DNA from: Mycobacterium vicinigordonae
GTDB taxonomy: Bacteria > Actinomycetota > Actinomycetes > Mycobacteriales > Mycobacteriaceae
Direction of reading: 5' to 3'
Assembly (NCBI RefSeq): GCF_013466425.1
Contig: NZ_CP059165.1
Coordinates: forward strand, 1,116,001-1,180,000
DNA length: 64,000 nucleotides
Part shown: positions 37,154 to 46,940 of the stretch, piece after piece
Layout: each line of letters begins with the position of its first letter
Position numbering within the stretch: the stretch's first letter is position 1
Program-made: the position numbers and the translations under genes
The notes under the pieces: model-generated
Database searches by the model: none
Told to the model about the DNA's origin: nothing
The model's input: the letters and a program-made list of their open reading frames with translations, nothing else

Positions 37154-38088
37154 CCCACTCGATCCGGCCCGTTGACTTCGACAACCTCAAGACGATGACC
37201 TACGAGGTCACCGACAGGGTTGCGCGAATCACCTTCAACAGGCCCGAGAAGGGCAACGCGATCGTCGCCGACACGCCGCTGGAGCTGTCGGCGTGCGTCG
37301 AGCGCGCCGACCTCGACCCGAATGTCCACGTGATCCTGGTGTCCGGGCGCGGCCAGGGTTTCTGCGCGGGTTTCGACCTGTCGGCCTATGCCGACGGAAC
37401 CGGCTCGGCGGGCGGCACCGGCGCGTACACCGGCACGGTGCTCGACGGGAAGACCCAGGGGATCAACCACCTGCCGAACCAGCCGTGGGATCCGATGATC
37501 GATTACCAGATGATGAGCCGGTTCGTGCGCGGTTTCTCGAGCCTGATGCACGCGGACAAGCCGACGGTGGTAAAGATCCACGGCTACTGCGTGGCCGGCG
37601 GTACTGACATCGCGCTGCACGCCGACCAGGTGATCGCCGCCGCCGACGCCAAGATCGGCTACCCGCCGACCCGGGTGTGGGGTGTTCCGGCGGCGGGTCT
37701 ATGGGCACATCGACTCGGCGATCAGCGCGCCAAACGACTGTTGTTCACCGGCGACTGCATCACCGGCGCGCAAGCCGCCGAATGGGGGTTGGCGGTGGAG
37801 GCGCCCGATCCGCAGGACCTCGACGAGCGCACCGAACGGCTGGTCGCCCGCATTGCCGCGCTGCCGGTCAACCAGTTGATCATGATCAAGCTGGCGCTCA
37901 ACGCGCCGCTGCTGCAGCAGGGGGTGGCCACCAGCCGAATGGTCAGCACCGTGTTCGACGGCGTTGCCCGGCATACGCCGGAGGGGCACGCCTTCGTCGC
38001 CGATGCCGTCGAGCACGGCTTCCGCGACGCGGTCAAGCACCGCGACGAGCCGTTCGGCGACTACGGTCGGCGAGCTTCCCCGGTGTAG
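37150..38088 (+). CDS. echA4: EchA4, enoyl-CoA hydratase/isomerase family
   Basis: A crotonase-fold protein of 312 residues from GTG 37150 (VTHSIRPVDFDNLKT), overlapping the fadE8 TGA, and the length I recall for Rv0673. The CoA-binding/oxyanion signatures are VSGRGQGFCAGFDLSAYA and KIHGYCVAGGTDIALHADQV. A substituted insert (GTGSAGGTGAYTGTVL) follows the first. The two catalytic Glu of classical enoyl-CoA hydratases cannot be assigned with certainty, so hydratase, isomerase or hydrolase activity is open. It is second in fadE8-echA4-PaaX-echA5. Confidence 0.9.
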   Translation: MTHSIRPVDFDNLKTMTYEVTDRVARITFNRPEKGNAIVADTPLELSACVERADLDPNVHVILVSGRGQGFCAGFDLSAYADGTGSAGGTGAYTGTVLDGKTQGINHLPNQPWDPMIDYQMMSRFVRGFSSLMHADKPTVVKIHGYCVAGGTDIALHADQVIAAADAKIGYPPTRVWGVPAAGLWAHRLGDQRAKRLLFTGDCITGAQAAEWGLAVEAPDPQDLDERTERLVARIAALPVNQLIMIKLALNAPLLQQGVATSRMVSTVFDGVARHTPEGHAFVADAVEHGFRDAVKHRDEPFGDYGRRASPV

Positions 38089-38091
38089 GCC

Positions 38092-38820
38092 ATGCGGAAG
38101 ATGACCGCCCGGTCGGTGGTGCTCAGTGTCTTGCTGGGTGCTCACCCAGCCTGGGCCAGCGCCAGCGAATTGATCAGGTTGACAGCGGATTTCGGGATCA
38201 AGGAGCCGACCCTGCGGGTGGCCTTGACCCGTATGGTCAGCGCCGGTGACTTAATCCGCTCCGCCGACGGCTATCGCCTTTCCGAGCGGCTGCTGGCTCG
38301 TCAGCGTCGTCAGGACGAGGCCATGCGCCCATCCGCCGGGACCTGGCGTGGCACGTGGCACGTGGTCGTCGTCACCAGTGTGGGCACCGATCCACGGACT
38401 CGGGCCGCACTGCGAAACACTATGCACGACAGCAGGTTCGGTGAATTGCGCGAGGGCGTGTGGATGCGACCGGACAACCTCGAACTGAGCCTGGATGTCG
38501 ACGTCGCGGCCCGGGTGCGGGTACTGACGGCCCGCGACGAGGCCCCGGCGCAGTTGGCCGGTCAGCTGTGGGACCTGGCCGAGTGGGACGCCGTCGGGCA
38601 CCAATTACTCGGGGAGATCGGCGACGCGGCAGACGTGCCCGAGCGATTCGTCGTGGCCGCGGCGATCGTGCGGCATCTCTTGACCGACCCGCTGCTGCCC
38701 GACGAGCTGCTTCCCACCGACTGGCCGGGCGCCCGATTGCGCGCGGCCTACCACGACTTCGCCGCCGAACTGGCTCGGCGACGCGACGACGCGGAACGAC
38801 AACTGCAGGAGGCTCTATGA
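38092..38820 (+). CDS. PaaX-family transcriptional regulator
   Basis: A 242-residue protein syntenic with Rv0674. The N-terminal winged helix (SVVLSVLLGAHPAWASASEL then FGIKEPTLRVALTRMVSAGD) and the later RGTWHVVVV segment match PaaX, a repressor that in other bacteria senses phenylacetyl-CoA. The ATG at 38092 is three bases after the echA4 stop, and its TGA overlaps the echA5 ATG (ATGA). An acyl-CoA ligand produced by the neighbouring enzymes is a reasonable guess, and the gene may regulate the fadE8 promoter. Confidence 0.88.
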   Translation: MRKMTARSVVLSVLLGAHPAWASASELIRLTADFGIKEPTLRVALTRMVSAGDLIRSADGYRLSERLLARQRRQDEAMRPSAGTWRGTWHVVVVTSVGTDPRTRAALRNTMHDSRFGELREGVWMRPDNLELSLDVDVAARVRVLTARDEAPAQLAGQLWDLAEWDAVGHQLLGEIGDAADVPERFVVAAAIVRHLLTDPLLPDELLPTDWPGARLRAAYHDFAAELARRRDDAERQLQEAL

Positions 38821-39584
38821 GCGATCTGGTACGTGTGCGGCGCAGTGGCCCGGTGACCACGGTGAGCATCAACCGGCCCGAGGCGCGCAACGCGGTCAAC
38901 GGTCCGACGGCGGCCGCGCTGTATACCGCGTTCGAACAATTCGACCGCGACGAGTCCGCCTCGGTCGCGATTCTGCGTGGTGAAGGTGGAACATTCTGTG
39001 CGGGAGCGGATTTGAAGGCGTTCGGCACACCGCAAGCCAATTCCGTGCACCGCAGCGGGCCCGGCCCGATGGGGCCGTCGCGGATGATGCTGTCCAAACC
39101 GGTGATCGCCGCGGTGGACGGTTACGCCGTGGCGGGGGGTTTGGAGCTGGCCTTGTGGTGTGATCTGCGGGTGGCCGAGCAGGACGCGGTGTTCGGCGTT
39201 TTCTGCCGCCGCTGGGGGGTGCCGCTGATCGACGGTGGCACCGTGCGGCTGCCGCGGTTGATCGGGCACAGCCGGGCGATGGACATGATTCTCACTGGCC
39301 GCCCGGTCAAGGCCGACGAAGCATTGGCGATCGGGCTGGCCAACCGGGTGGTGCCCAACGGGCAAGCGCTTGACGCGGCGCAACAGTTGGCATCCGAACT
39401 GGCCGCGCTGCCGCAGCAGTGTTTGCGTTCCGACCGGCTCTCAGCAATCCATCAATGGGGACTGCCCGAGTCTGCGGCGATGGACCTCGAGTTCGCCAGC
39501 ATCTCTCGGGTGGCCGCCGAGTCGCTGGAGGGTGCGTCCCGGTTCGCCGCCGGAGCCGGTCGACACGGCGCTCCCGCCGACTAG
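38817..39584 (+). CDS. echA5: EchA5, enoyl-CoA hydratase/isomerase family
   Basis: A 255-residue crotonase-fold protein from ATG 38817, overlapping the regulator stop by four bases. Signatures: SINRPEARNAVNGPTAAALY, GGTFCAGADLKAFG and AVDGYAVAGGLELALWCDLR. The C-terminal trimerisation region has GRPVKADEALAIGLANRVVP. It closes the four-gene plus-strand operon and ends six bases from the convergent DUF3060 gene. The exact reaction is unknown, and I recall 263 residues in H37Rv. Confidence 0.9.
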   Translation: MSDLVRVRRSGPVTTVSINRPEARNAVNGPTAAALYTAFEQFDRDESASVAILRGEGGTFCAGADLKAFGTPQANSVHRSGPGPMGPSRMMLSKPVIAAVDGYAVAGGLELALWCDLRVAEQDAVFGVFCRRWGVPLIDGGTVRLPRLIGHSRAMDMILTGRPVKADEALAIGLANRVVPNGQALDAAQQLASELAALPQQCLRSDRLSAIHQWGLPESAAMDLEFASISRVAAESLEGASRFAAGAGRHGAPAD

Positions 39585-39590
39585 CCCCTC

Positions 39591-40094
39591 TTAACCCTTT
39601 GTGACGGTGTTGTTGGGGCCGATCTTGTCGACCTTCGGGTCGCCATTCTTGTAGGTGATGGTGTTGTCCATCCCGAGCACAGTGATGCGGGTCTTGACGT
39701 TGTCGATGGTGATGTTGTTCTTCATGCCGCCGACGCTGACGTTCTCGCAGCTGCCGTTGACGGTCAGGGTGTTGTCGGACCCGGTGACGTTCAACGACTT
39801 GCCCTCTTCGCACGAGATGGTGGCGGTCTGCCCCTTGTATGCGTAGACCACGGTGTTGCCCACCTGCACCGAGGTGCTCAGGGTGGGGCCGTTCTCCTCG
39901 GTGCTCGTCTCCGCGGTCCCGCTGCTGGTCGCCGTGGACGACTTGGTCGAAGACGACGTCGAGCTGCTGCCGCCTGGCGGGGTGGCGGTCGAACTGCACC
40001 CGACCACTGCAGCCGCGCCGGCGATGGACAGCGCGCCGAGTAGTGCTGCCAGCCGCGTCACCCGCTGGGGGAAAGCAGTTGTGTTGGCGCGCAT
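39591..40094 (-). CDS. DUF3060 lipoprotein
   Basis: A 167-residue DUF3060 protein, syntenic with Rv0679c. A signal peptide (about 1-32, RLAALLGALSIAGAAAVVG) ends at a lipobox with Cys33 (AVVGCSS), so it is probably a lipoprotein on the outer face of the membrane. A Ser/Thr-rich linker (about 34-70) precedes the DUF3060 repeat domain of short beta strands (LNVTGSDNTLTVNGSCENVS, NNITIDNVKTRITVLGMDNT). Function unknown. The paralogue upstream (40132-40509) shares the domain, and the two form a minus-strand pair. Confidence 0.88.
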   Translation of the reverse strand: MRANTTAFPQRVTRLAALLGALSIAGAAAVVGCSSTATPPGGSSSTSSSTKSSTATSSGTAETSTEENGPTLSTSVQVGNTVVYAYKGQTATISCEEGKSLNVTGSDNTLTVNGSCENVSVGGMKNNITIDNVKTRITVLGMDNTITYKNGDPKVDKIGPNNTVTKG

Positions 40095-40131
40095 AATATT
40101 TCGGTCCTCTCCGGTTGAGGGGTTGGCTGGC

Positions 40132-40509
40132 TCAGGCGCCGACGCGCTGGATCCGGTTGGTCATGCCCAATTCGCGACCGCGATCCCAGATGAACGGGTC
40201 GCCGTTGTGGAAGAACACCGTGCCGTCGTAGCCGTAGACGGTGATGTCGTTGACCACGGTGTCGGCGATGACGGTGTTGGACGTCCCCATCATCGTGACC
40301 GCCCAGCAGGTTCCCTTGGCGGTGACGATGTTCGAGGTCCCGTTGACGATGAGCGTGGAGTCATTGCAGTCGATCGTCGTCTCGACACCCTGTCCGGTGA
40401 CGTGGGTGTCGCCGTTCTTGGCATGCGCGACTGGGGCCGGGGCGGCCGAGACGGCAGCAATGCTTATCACGCCGATAGCCAGTGCTGCGGCGGCGGTTGT
40501 CCATCTCAC
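40132..40509 (-). CDS. Small exported DUF3060 protein
   Basis: A 125-residue product from GTG 40509 (VRWTTAAAALAIGVISIAAV), syntenic with Rv0680c. A signal peptide ends about residue 30 (PAPVAHA, then KNGD) with an AxA cleavage site and no lipobox. The mature part is a DUF3060 domain (ETTIDCNDSTLIVNGTSNIV) with two Cys that may pair. It lies upstream of the related lipoprotein gene with a 37-base gap and is likely co-transcribed. A longer in-frame start at 40629 would bury the signal peptide, so I reject it. Function unknown. Confidence 0.82.
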   Translation of the reverse strand: MRWTTAAAALAIGVISIAAVSAAPAPVAHAKNGDTHVTGQGVETTIDCNDSTLIVNGTSNIVTAKGTCWAVTMMGTSNTVIADTVVNDITVYGYDGTVFFHNGDPFIWDRGRELGMTNRIQRVGA

Positions 40510-40626
40510 TGCGGGCACCCCTTCATTGGGCGGTGATGTGCGTCTGAGCCTACGACGAAGGGCCGGTAGGAGGACAGACCCAACTGGATAAACCGCGCGT
40601 TGGTGTCGGCCGGTGCGGCTTCCGGT

Positions 40627-40645
40627 CAACTAGAGTCATTAGTTG
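40627..40645. promoter_or_regulatory. Inverted repeat upstream of the TetR gene at 40678
   Basis: CAACTA (40627-40632) and TAGTTG (40640-40645) form a perfect six-base inverted repeat with a seven-base spacer, 33 bases upstream of the ATG. It is in the divergent gap to the DUF3060 genes and may be the operator for autoregulation. Confidence 0.4.
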
Positions 40646-40677
40646 AATGGCCATCCGAAACCGAAGGGCAAATCGCC

Positions 40678-41334
40678 ATGGCAGCTCAGCCGGATCCACC
40701 GTCAGCCGGTGTCCGCGCGCGCGGCGGGAAGTCCGGGACCCGGCACGCCAAGCTGAGCCGCGAGGGCATCGTCGATGGTGCTCTGACGTTCCTGGACCGC
40801 GAGGGCTGGGATTCGCTGACCATCAACGCGCTGGCGACCCAACTCGGGACCAAGGGGCCGTCGCTGTACAACCACGTGGACAGCCTCGAGGACCTGCGTC
40901 GGGCGGTGCGCATCCGGGTGATCGACGACATCATCACGATGCTGAACCGGGTCGGCGAAGGCCGCGCCCGCGACGACGCGGTGCTGGTCATGGCCGGCGC
41001 CTACCGCAGCTATGCCCACCACCACCCCGGCAGGTACTCGGCCTTTACCCGGATGCCCTTCGGCGGCGAGGACCCCGAGTACTCAGCCGCGACAAAGGGT
41101 GCCGCGGCGCCGGTCATCGCGGTGTTGTCGTCGTACGGTCTGGTCGGCGAGGACGCCTTCTACGCGGCGTTGGAGTTCTGGTCGGCAATGCACGGCTTCG
41201 TGCTGCTGGAGATGACCGGAGTAATGGACGGTATCGACACCGACGCCGTCTTCTCCGACATGGTGCTGCGGCTGGCCGCCAGCATGGACACGCGCAGCGC
41301 CGTATCCGCTGATCGGGACGTGATCGGGACGTGA
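40678..41334 (+). CDS. TetR-family regulator
   Basis: A 218-residue TetR protein, syntenic with Rv0681. The helix-turn-helix is at about 35-65 (WDSLTINALATQLGTKGPSL then YNHVDSLEDL), and the C-terminal ligand domain has ALEFWSAMHGFVLLEMTGVM. I start at ATG 40678 (MAAQPDPPSAG); the N-terminal 20 residues look disordered, and a start closer to the HTH is possible, since I recall 196 residues for H37Rv. Its target is unknown; the DUF3060 pair diverges from it. The str operon lies downstream with its own promoter. Confidence 0.85.
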   Translation: MAAQPDPPSAGVRARGGKSGTRHAKLSREGIVDGALTFLDREGWDSLTINALATQLGTKGPSLYNHVDSLEDLRRAVRIRVIDDIITMLNRVGEGRARDDAVLVMAGAYRSYAHHHPGRYSAFTRMPFGGEDPEYSAATKGAAAPVIAVLSSYGLVGEDAFYAALEFWSAMHGFVLLEMTGVMDGIDTDAVFSDMVLRLAASMDTRSAVSADRDVIGT

Positions 41335-41368
41335 TGCGCTGATTGAGTCCGGGCGGGCGGGCACCGCT

Positions 41369-41398
41369 TTGACCTGCCAGACCGCCGGCGGGTATTGT
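41369..41398 (+). promoter_or_regulatory. Predicted promoter of rpsL-rpsG-fusA-tuf
   Basis: TTGACC (41369-41374) and TATTGT (41393-41398) are separated by 18 bases, close to consensus and the best promoter in the window. The predicted start near 41405 gives a leader of about 187 bases before rpsL. Confidence 0.6.
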
Positions 41399-41591
41399 GG
41401 TGGCTCGTGCCTGGCGGCTTACGGCGCCTGACGTAAGGGAACGAATGCCGGGCTAATTCGCATGTCCACGATGCATCGGACCTCGTTGCCGATGCTCCAC
41501 GTATGCGACACGCCCGGGCGTGGGGTAACGCGGCGGGGCATAACTGCAGTACACAGACTTGACATACAACAAAGACAGAGAAAGCCGGTAA

Positions 41592-41966
41592 ATGCCAACC
41601 ATCCAGCAGCTGGTCCGCAAGGGTCGTCGCGACAAGATCGCCAAGGTCAAGACCGCGGCTCTCAAAGGCAGCCCGCAGCGTCGTGGCGTGTGCACTCGCG
41701 TGTACACCACCACCCCGAAGAAGCCGAACTCGGCGCTTCGGAAGGTCGCCCGTGTGAAGCTGACCAGCCAGGTTGAGGTTACGGCCTACATCCCGGGTGA
41801 GGGCCACAACTTGCAGGAGCACTCGATGGTGCTGGTGCGTGGTGGCCGAGTGAAAGACCTGCCCGGCGTGCGCTACAAGATCATCCGCGGTTCGCTCGAC
41901 ACCCAGGGCGTCAAGAACCGCAAGCAGGCTCGCAGCCGCTACGGCGCCAAGAAGGAGAAGAGCTAA
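41592..41966 (+). CDS. rpsL: 30S ribosomal protein S12
   Basis: S12 sits in the decoding centre and is the main streptomycin-resistance locus. The 124-residue product is canonical ([12 protein letters not shown] to YGAKKEKS). Lys43 (codon 41718-41720, in [11 protein letters not shown]) and Lys88 (in [14 protein letters not shown]), the two positions mutated in high-level resistance, are both wild-type. It is first in the str operon, and its stop overlaps the rpsG ATG (TAATG). Confidence 0.98.
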
Positions 41967-42436
41967 TGCCGCGCAAGGGGCCCGCACCCAAGCGTCCGTT
42001 GGTCAACGACCCCGTCTACGGGTCGCAGCTGGTCACCCAGCTGGTGAACAAAGTTCTGCTGCAGGGGAAGAAATCGCTGGCTGAGCGCATTGTTTATGGT
42101 GCGCTCGAGCAAGCCCGCGACAAGACCGGCACCGATCCGGTGATCACCCTCAAGCGGGCTTTGGACAACGTCAAGCCCGCTCTGGAGGTGCGCAGCCGCC
42201 GTGTTGGTGGTGCCACCTACCAGGTGCCCGTCGAGGTGCGTCCAGACCGGTCCACCACGCTGGCGCTGCGCTGGCTCGTCAGCTTCTCGCGGCAGCGCCG
42301 GGAGAAGACGATGGTCGAGCGGCTGGCCAACGAGATCTTGGATGCCAGCAACGGCCTGGGTGCCTCCGTCAAGCGGCGCGAGGACACCCACAAGATGGCC
42401 GAAGCAAACCGCGCCTTCGCGCACTATCGCTGGTGA
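41966..42436 (+). CDS. rpsG: 30S ribosomal protein S7
   Basis: S7 nucleates assembly of the 30S head and contacts the E site. The 156-residue product shows [40 protein letters not shown] and the C-terminal NRAFAHYRW. Its ATG at 41966 shares the last base of the rpsL stop, so translation is coupled. fusA follows after 75 bases. Confidence 0.98.
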   Translation: MPRKGPAPKRPLVNDPVYGSQLVTQLVNKVLLQGKKSLAERIVYGALEQARDKTGTDPVITLKRALDNVKPALEVRSRRVGGATYQVPVEVRPDRSTTLALRWLVSFSRQRREKTMVERLANEILDASNGLGASVKRREDTHKMAEANRAFAHYRW

Positions 42437-42511
42437 TGACCGCCGGCTGAAACTGCCGGGGCCTCAAGCGACAGACAGCTAACTGAGCAACGAAAGAGTG
42501 GGAAGACTTCT

Positions 42512-44617
42512 GTGGCACAGAAGGACGTGCTGACCGACCTGAGCAAGGTCCGCAACATCGGCATCATGGCGCACATCGATGCCGGCAAGACCACGACCAC
42601 CGAGCGCATCCTCTACTACACCGGCATCAGCTACAAGATCGGTGAGGTGCACGACGGTGCCGCCACCATGGACTGGATGGAGCAGGAGCAGGAGCGGGGT
42701 ATCACCATCACCTCGGCTGCCACCACGACGTTCTGGAAAGACCACCAGATCAACCTGATCGACACCCCTGGGCACGTCGACTTCACCGTCGAGGTGGAGC
42801 GTTCGCTGCGGGTGCTGGACGGCGCCGTTGCAGTCTTCGACGGCAAAGAGGGCGTGGAGCCGCAGTCCGAGCAGGTTTGGCGGCAGGCGGACAAGTACGA
42901 CGTGCCGCGCATCTGCTTCGTCAACAAGATGGACAAGATTGGCGCGGACTTCTACTTCTCGGTCCGGACGATGGAAGAGCGCTTGGGCGCCAACGTTATT
43001 CCGGTCCAGTTACCGATCGGCTCGGAGGGCGACTTCGAGGGCATCGTCGACCTAGTCGAGATGAACGCCAAGGTGTGGCGGGGCGAGACCAAGCTGGGCG
43101 AGACCTACGACACCATCGAGATCCCGGAAGACCTGGCCGAGCAGGCCGATGAGTACCGCACCAAGCTGCTCGAGGCCGTCGCCGAGACCGACGAGGCGCT
43201 ATTGGAGAAGTACCTGGGCGGCGAGGAGCTCACCGTCGAGGAGATCAAGGCTGCGCTGCGCAAGCTGACGATCACCTCCGAGGCCTACCCGGTCCTGTGT
43301 GGCAGCGCGTTCAAGAACAAGGGCGTGCAGCCCATGCTCGACGCGGTCGTCGACTACCTGCCGTCCCCGCTGGACGTGCCGCCGGCCGTCGGACACGTGC
43401 CTGGCAAAGAAGACGAAGAGATCACCCGCAACCCGTCCACCGACGAGCCCTTCGCCGCGCTGGCGTTCAAGGTGGCCGCGCACCCGTTCTTCGGCAAGCT
43501 CACCTACGTCCGGGTGTACTCGGGCAAGGTCGACTCCGGCTCGCAGGTCATCAACGCCACCAAGGGCAAGAAGGAGCGGCTCGGCAAGCTGTTCCAGATG
43601 CACTCCAACAAGGAGAACCCGGTGGACACGGCCTCAGCCGGCCATATCTACGCGGTGATCGGTCTGAAGGACACCACCACCGGTGACACCCTGTGCGACC
43701 CGAACAACCAGATCGTGCTGGAGTCGATGACCTTCCCCGATCCAGTGATCGAGGTGGCGATCGAGCCCAAGACCAAGAGTGACCAGGAAAAGCTGAGCCT
43801 GTCGATCCAGAAGCTCGCCGAAGAGGACCCCACCTTCAAGGTGCACCTGGATCAGGAGACCGGCCAGACCGTGATCGGCGGGATGGGCGAGTTGCACCTG
43901 GACATCCTGGTGGACCGGATGCGCCGCGAGTTCAAGGTCGAGGCCAACGTCGGCAAGCCGCAGGTGGCCTACAAGGAGACCATCCGGCGCAAGGTGGAGA
44001 ACGTCGAGTTCACCCACAAGAAGCAGACCGGTGGCTCGGGCCAGTTCGCCAAGGTGCAGATCAGTTTGGAGCCCTTCACCAGCGAGGACGGCGCCACCTA
44101 CGAGTTCGAGAGCAAGGTCACCGGTGGGCGTATTCCGCGCGAGTACATTCCGTCGGTGGACGCCGGCGCGCAGGACGCCATGCAGTACGGCGTGCTGGCC
44201 GGCTACCCCTTGGTGAACTTGAAGGTCACGCTGCTCGACGGTGCTTTCCACGAGGTCGACTCGTCGGAAATGGCGTTCAAGATCGCCGGTTCGCAGGTGT
44301 TGAAGAAGGCTGCGCAGCAAGCGCAGCCGGTCATCCTGGAACCGATCATGGCCGTCGAGGTCACCACACCCGAGGACTACATGGGTGACGTGATCGGCGA
44401 CCTGAACTCCCGCCGTGGCCAGATCCAGGCCATGGAGGAGCGGGCAGGTGCACGTGTCGTCAAGGCGCACGTGCCGCTGTCGGAGATGTTCGGCTACGTC
44501 GGCGACCTGCGGTCCAAGACTCAAGGCCGGGCGAACTACTCCATGGTGTTCGACTCGTACGCCGAAGTACCGGCGAATGTGTCGAAGGAAATCATCGCCA
44601 AGGCGACCGGCGAGTGA
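42512..44617 (+). CDS. fusA: Elongation factor G
   Basis: EF-G drives translocation after GTP hydrolysis. All 701 residues are present from GTG 42512 ([17 protein letters not shown]). G1 is [15 protein letters not shown], the switch region contains [13 protein letters not shown]3 is DTPGHVDF, and G4 is VNKMDK. Domain IV has [20 protein letters not shown] and domain V follows. Start spacing from AAAGAGTGGGAAG is acceptable. tuf follows after 99 bases. Confidence 0.98.
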   Translation: MAQKDVLTDLSKVRNIGIMAHIDAGKTTTTERILYYTGISYKIGEVHDGAATMDWMEQEQERGITITSAATTTFWKDHQINLIDTPGHVDFTVEVERSLRVLDGAVAVFDGKEGVEPQSEQVWRQADKYDVPRICFVNKMDKIGADFYFSVRTMEERLGANVIPVQLPIGSEGDFEGIVDLVEMNAKVWRGETKLGETYDTIEIPEDLAEQADEYRTKLLEAVAETDEALLEKYLGGEELTVEEIKAALRKLTITSEAYPVLCGSAFKNKGVQPMLDAVVDYLPSPLDVPPAVGHVPGKEDEEITRNPSTDEPFAALAFKVAAHPFFGKLTYVRVYSGKVDSGSQVINATKGKKERLGKLFQMHSNKENPVDTASAGHIYAVIGLKDTTTGDTLCDPNNQIVLESMTFPDPVIEVAIEPKTKSDQEKLSLSIQKLAEEDPTFKVHLDQETGQTVIGGMGELHLDILVDRMRREFKVEANVGKPQVAYKETIRRKVENVEFTHKKQTGGSGQFAKVQISLEPFTSEDGATYEFESKVTGGRIPREYIPSVDAGAQDAMQYGVLAGYPLVNLKVTLLDGAFHEVDSSEMAFKIAGSQVLKKAAQQAQPVILEPIMAVEVTTPEDYMGDVIGDLNSRRGQIQAMEERAGARVVKAHVPLSEMFGYVGDLRSKTQGRANYSMVFDSYAEVPANVSKEIIAKATGE

Positions 44618-44629
44618 TCTATAGCCAGG

Positions 44630-44649
44630 AGTAACCTGGCCCGGTTACT
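44630..44649 (+). other. Small hairpin between fusA and tuf
   Basis: AGTAACC (44630-44636) and GGTTACT (44643-44649) make a perfect seven-base-pair stem with a six-base loop, 12 bases after the fusA stop. It is too weak and lacks a T tract for a terminator; it may stabilise or process the message between the two genes. Confidence 0.35.
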
Positions 44650-44716
44650 ACCGCGGCAAAACCTAGGAAAATCAAAACTGCTTTAACGAGCACCAACAGT
44701 CCAGGAGGACACAGAA

Positions 44717-45907
44717 GTGGCGAAGGCGAAGTTCCAGCGGACCAAGCCCCACGTCAACATCGGGACCATCGGTCACGTTGACCACGGCAAGACCACCCTG
44801 ACCGCGGCTATCACCAAGGTCCTGCACGACAAGTATCCGGACCTTAACGAGTCCAAGGCGTTCGACCAGATCGACAATGCGCCCGAGGAGCGTCAGCGCG
44901 GTATCACGATCAACATCGCGCACGTCGAGTACCAGACCGAGAAGCGTCACTACGCGCACGTCGACGCCCCCGGCCACGCCGACTACATCAAGAACATGAT
45001 CACCGGTGCCGCCCAGATGGACGGCGCGATCCTGGTGGTCGCCGCGACTGACGGCCCGATGCCCCAGACCCGTGAGCACGTGCTGCTCGCCCGTCAGGTG
45101 GGCGTGCCCTACATCCTGGTGGCGCTGAACAAGTCCGACGCGGTTGACGACGAAGAGTTGCTTGAGCTGGTCGAGCTGGAGGTCCGCGAGTTGCTGGCCG
45201 CCCAGGAGTTCGACGAGGAAGCCCCGGTCGTACGGGTGTCGGCGCTCAAGGCGCTCGAGGGTGACGCCAAGTGGGTCGAGTCCGTCGAGCAGCTGATGGA
45301 CGCGGTCGACGAGTCGATCCCGGACCCGGTCCGTGACACCGACAAGCCGTTCCTGATGCCCGTCGAAGACGTCTTCACCATTACCGGCCGCGGCACCGTG
45401 GTCACCGGTCGTGTGGAGCGTGGCGTGGTCAACGTGAACGAGGAAGTCGAGATCGTCGGCATCAAGCCGACCAGCACCAAGACCACGGTCACCGGTGTGG
45501 AGATGTTCCGCAAGCTGCTCGACCAGGGTCAGGCCGGCGACAACGTCGGGCTGCTGCTGCGTGGTGTCAAGCGTGAGGACGTCGAGCGCGGCCAGGTTGT
45601 CATCAAGCCCGGCACCACCACGCCGCACACCGAGTTCGAGGGCCAGGTCTACATCCTGTCCAAGGACGAGGGCGGCCGGCACACGCCGTTCTTCAACAAC
45701 TACCGCCCGCAGTTCTACTTCCGCACCACCGACGTGACCGGTGTGGTGACGCTGCCGGAGGGCACCGAAATGGTGATGCCCGGTGACAACACCAACATCT
45801 CGGTGAAGCTGATCCAGCCCGTCGCCATGGACGAGGGTCTGCGGTTCGCGATCCGTGAAGGTGGCCGTACCGTCGGCGCCGGCCGGGTCACCAAGATCAT
45901 CAAGTAA
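44717..45907 (+). CDS. tuf: Elongation factor Tu
   Basis: EF-Tu carries aminoacyl-tRNA to the ribosome. The 396-residue product from GTG 44717 has [10 protein letters not shown] (G1), [12 protein letters not shown] (effector region), DAPGHADY (G3), [10 protein letters not shown] (G4) and domains II-III with [21 protein letters not shown] precedes the start. It is the last gene of the str operon and is followed by a strong hairpin. Confidence 0.98.
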   Translation: MAKAKFQRTKPHVNIGTIGHVDHGKTTLTAAITKVLHDKYPDLNESKAFDQIDNAPEERQRGITINIAHVEYQTEKRHYAHVDAPGHADYIKNMITGAAQMDGAILVVAATDGPMPQTREHVLLARQVGVPYILVALNKSDAVDDEELLELVELEVRELLAAQEFDEEAPVVRVSALKALEGDAKWVESVEQLMDAVDESIPDPVRDTDKPFLMPVEDVFTITGRGTVVTGRVERGVVNVNEEVEIVGIKPTSTKTTVTGVEMFRKLLDQGQAGDNVGLLLRGVKREDVERGQVVIKPGTTTPHTEFEGQVYILSKDEGGRHTPFFNNYRPQFYFRTTDVTGVVTLPEGTEMVMPGDNTNISVKLIQPVAMDEGLRFAIREGGRTVGAGRVTKIIK

Positions 45908-45919
45908 GTCCGTTCGGTA

Positions 45920-45956
45920 CAGAGCCCGGACCGCCGTTTCGGCGGTCCGGGTTCTG
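45920..45956 (+). terminator. Terminator hairpin after tuf
   Basis: A 17-base-pair stem runs from 45920 (CAGAGCCCGGACCGCCG) to its complement ending at 45956, with loop TTT and one G-U pair. It starts 13 bases after the tuf stop and is followed by TCGTTTCGGG, a weak T run. Confidence 0.8.
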
Positions 45957-46055
45957 TCGTTTCGGGCTTGTCGTTCGTCCTTTATTTGGGATCGGTAGCG
46001 CCGGCCCCGGGGCTAGTGTGACATCACCTTTCGGGCTCTAGCGAGGAGTGGGCAC

Positions 46056-46859
46056 ATGCTGGCGCGGTATATCAAGATGCAACTGTTGGTGCTGTTGTGC
46101 GGAGGACTGGTCGGGCCGATCTTTTTGGTCGTGTATTTCGCGACCGGATTCGGCGAGCTGCTCTCGTGGATGTTCTATGTCGGCCTGCTGATCACCGTCG
46201 CCGATGTGTTGATCGCGATCGCGCTGACCTACTACGGGGCGAACGCGCAGGCCAAGTCGGAGTTCCTCGAGCAGCACGGCGTGCTGGCGCTGGCGCAGAT
46301 CGTCGGACTCACTGAGACCGGAACCCGCATCAACGATCAGCAGGTGGTCAAGGTGCGCCTGCATGTCTCGGGGTCCGGGATCACGCCGTTTGAGAGCGAG
46401 GACCGGGTGATCGCCAGTGTCACCCGGCTCGGCAACCTGACTGCGGGCAAGCTCGTCGTGCTGGTTGATCCCACCACCAACGAGTACCGAATCGACTGGG
46501 AGCGAAGCGCATTGGTCAATGGACTGGTGCCCGCCCAGTTCAGCGTCGAGGAAGACGGACGGACCTATGATTTGCGGGGTCAGGCCGGCCCGTTGCTGGA
46601 GATCCTGCAGATCCTCAAGGCCAACAACATTGCGCTCAATCGCATGGTGGATGTGCGGTCCAACCCTGGCCTGCGTCAGCAGATCCAGGCCGTGGTGCGC
46701 CGGTCGGCCGCTCAGCAGTCGGGGCCGGCCGGGTACCCCACTGCCGCGCAGGCCTCGGTCTCCGACCGCTTGCAAGAGCTCGACTCACTGCGTGCCAGCG
46801 GTGTGGTCAACGAGCAGGAATACGCCAGCAAGCGCGCCCAGATCATCGCCGAGATCTAG
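46056..46859 (+). CDS. Membrane protein with C-terminal SHOCT domain
   Basis: A 267-residue protein, syntenic with Rv0686. Two N-terminal transmembrane helices (about 8-30 and 34-60: LLVLLCGGLVGPIFLVVYFA, WMFYVGLLITVADVLIAIAL) are followed by a cytoplasmic beta-rich domain (about 70-150). Its C-terminal segment SVSDRLQELDSLRASGVVNE then EYASKRAQIIAEI is a SHOCT motif, a short oligomerisation module often found in membrane proteins. Function unknown. ATG 46056 follows GAGGAG. It stands alone between tuf and the SDR gene. Confidence 0.85.
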   Translation: MLARYIKMQLLVLLCGGLVGPIFLVVYFATGFGELLSWMFYVGLLITVADVLIAIALTYYGANAQAKSEFLEQHGVLALAQIVGLTETGTRINDQQVVKVRLHVSGSGITPFESEDRVIASVTRLGNLTAGKLVVLVDPTTNEYRIDWERSALVNGLVPAQFSVEEDGRTYDLRGQAGPLLEILQILKANNIALNRMVDVRSNPGLRQQIQAVVRRSAAQQSGPAGYPTAAQASVSDRLQELDSLRASGVVNEQEYASKRAQIIAEI

Positions 46860-46940
46860 CCCGCGCTGCGGTTGGCTCCCCGGAGTTCGGGGCCGGAGCA
46901 AAGTGGCATGGAGCCACGGGCGGGCCAGGGGTAGGCCTAC

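Noticed and set aside
41559..41564. TTGACA consensus -35 box just before rpsL
   Set aside because: No -10 box at the right distance; the rpsL start codon is only 28 bases away. The promoter at 41369-41398 is better.
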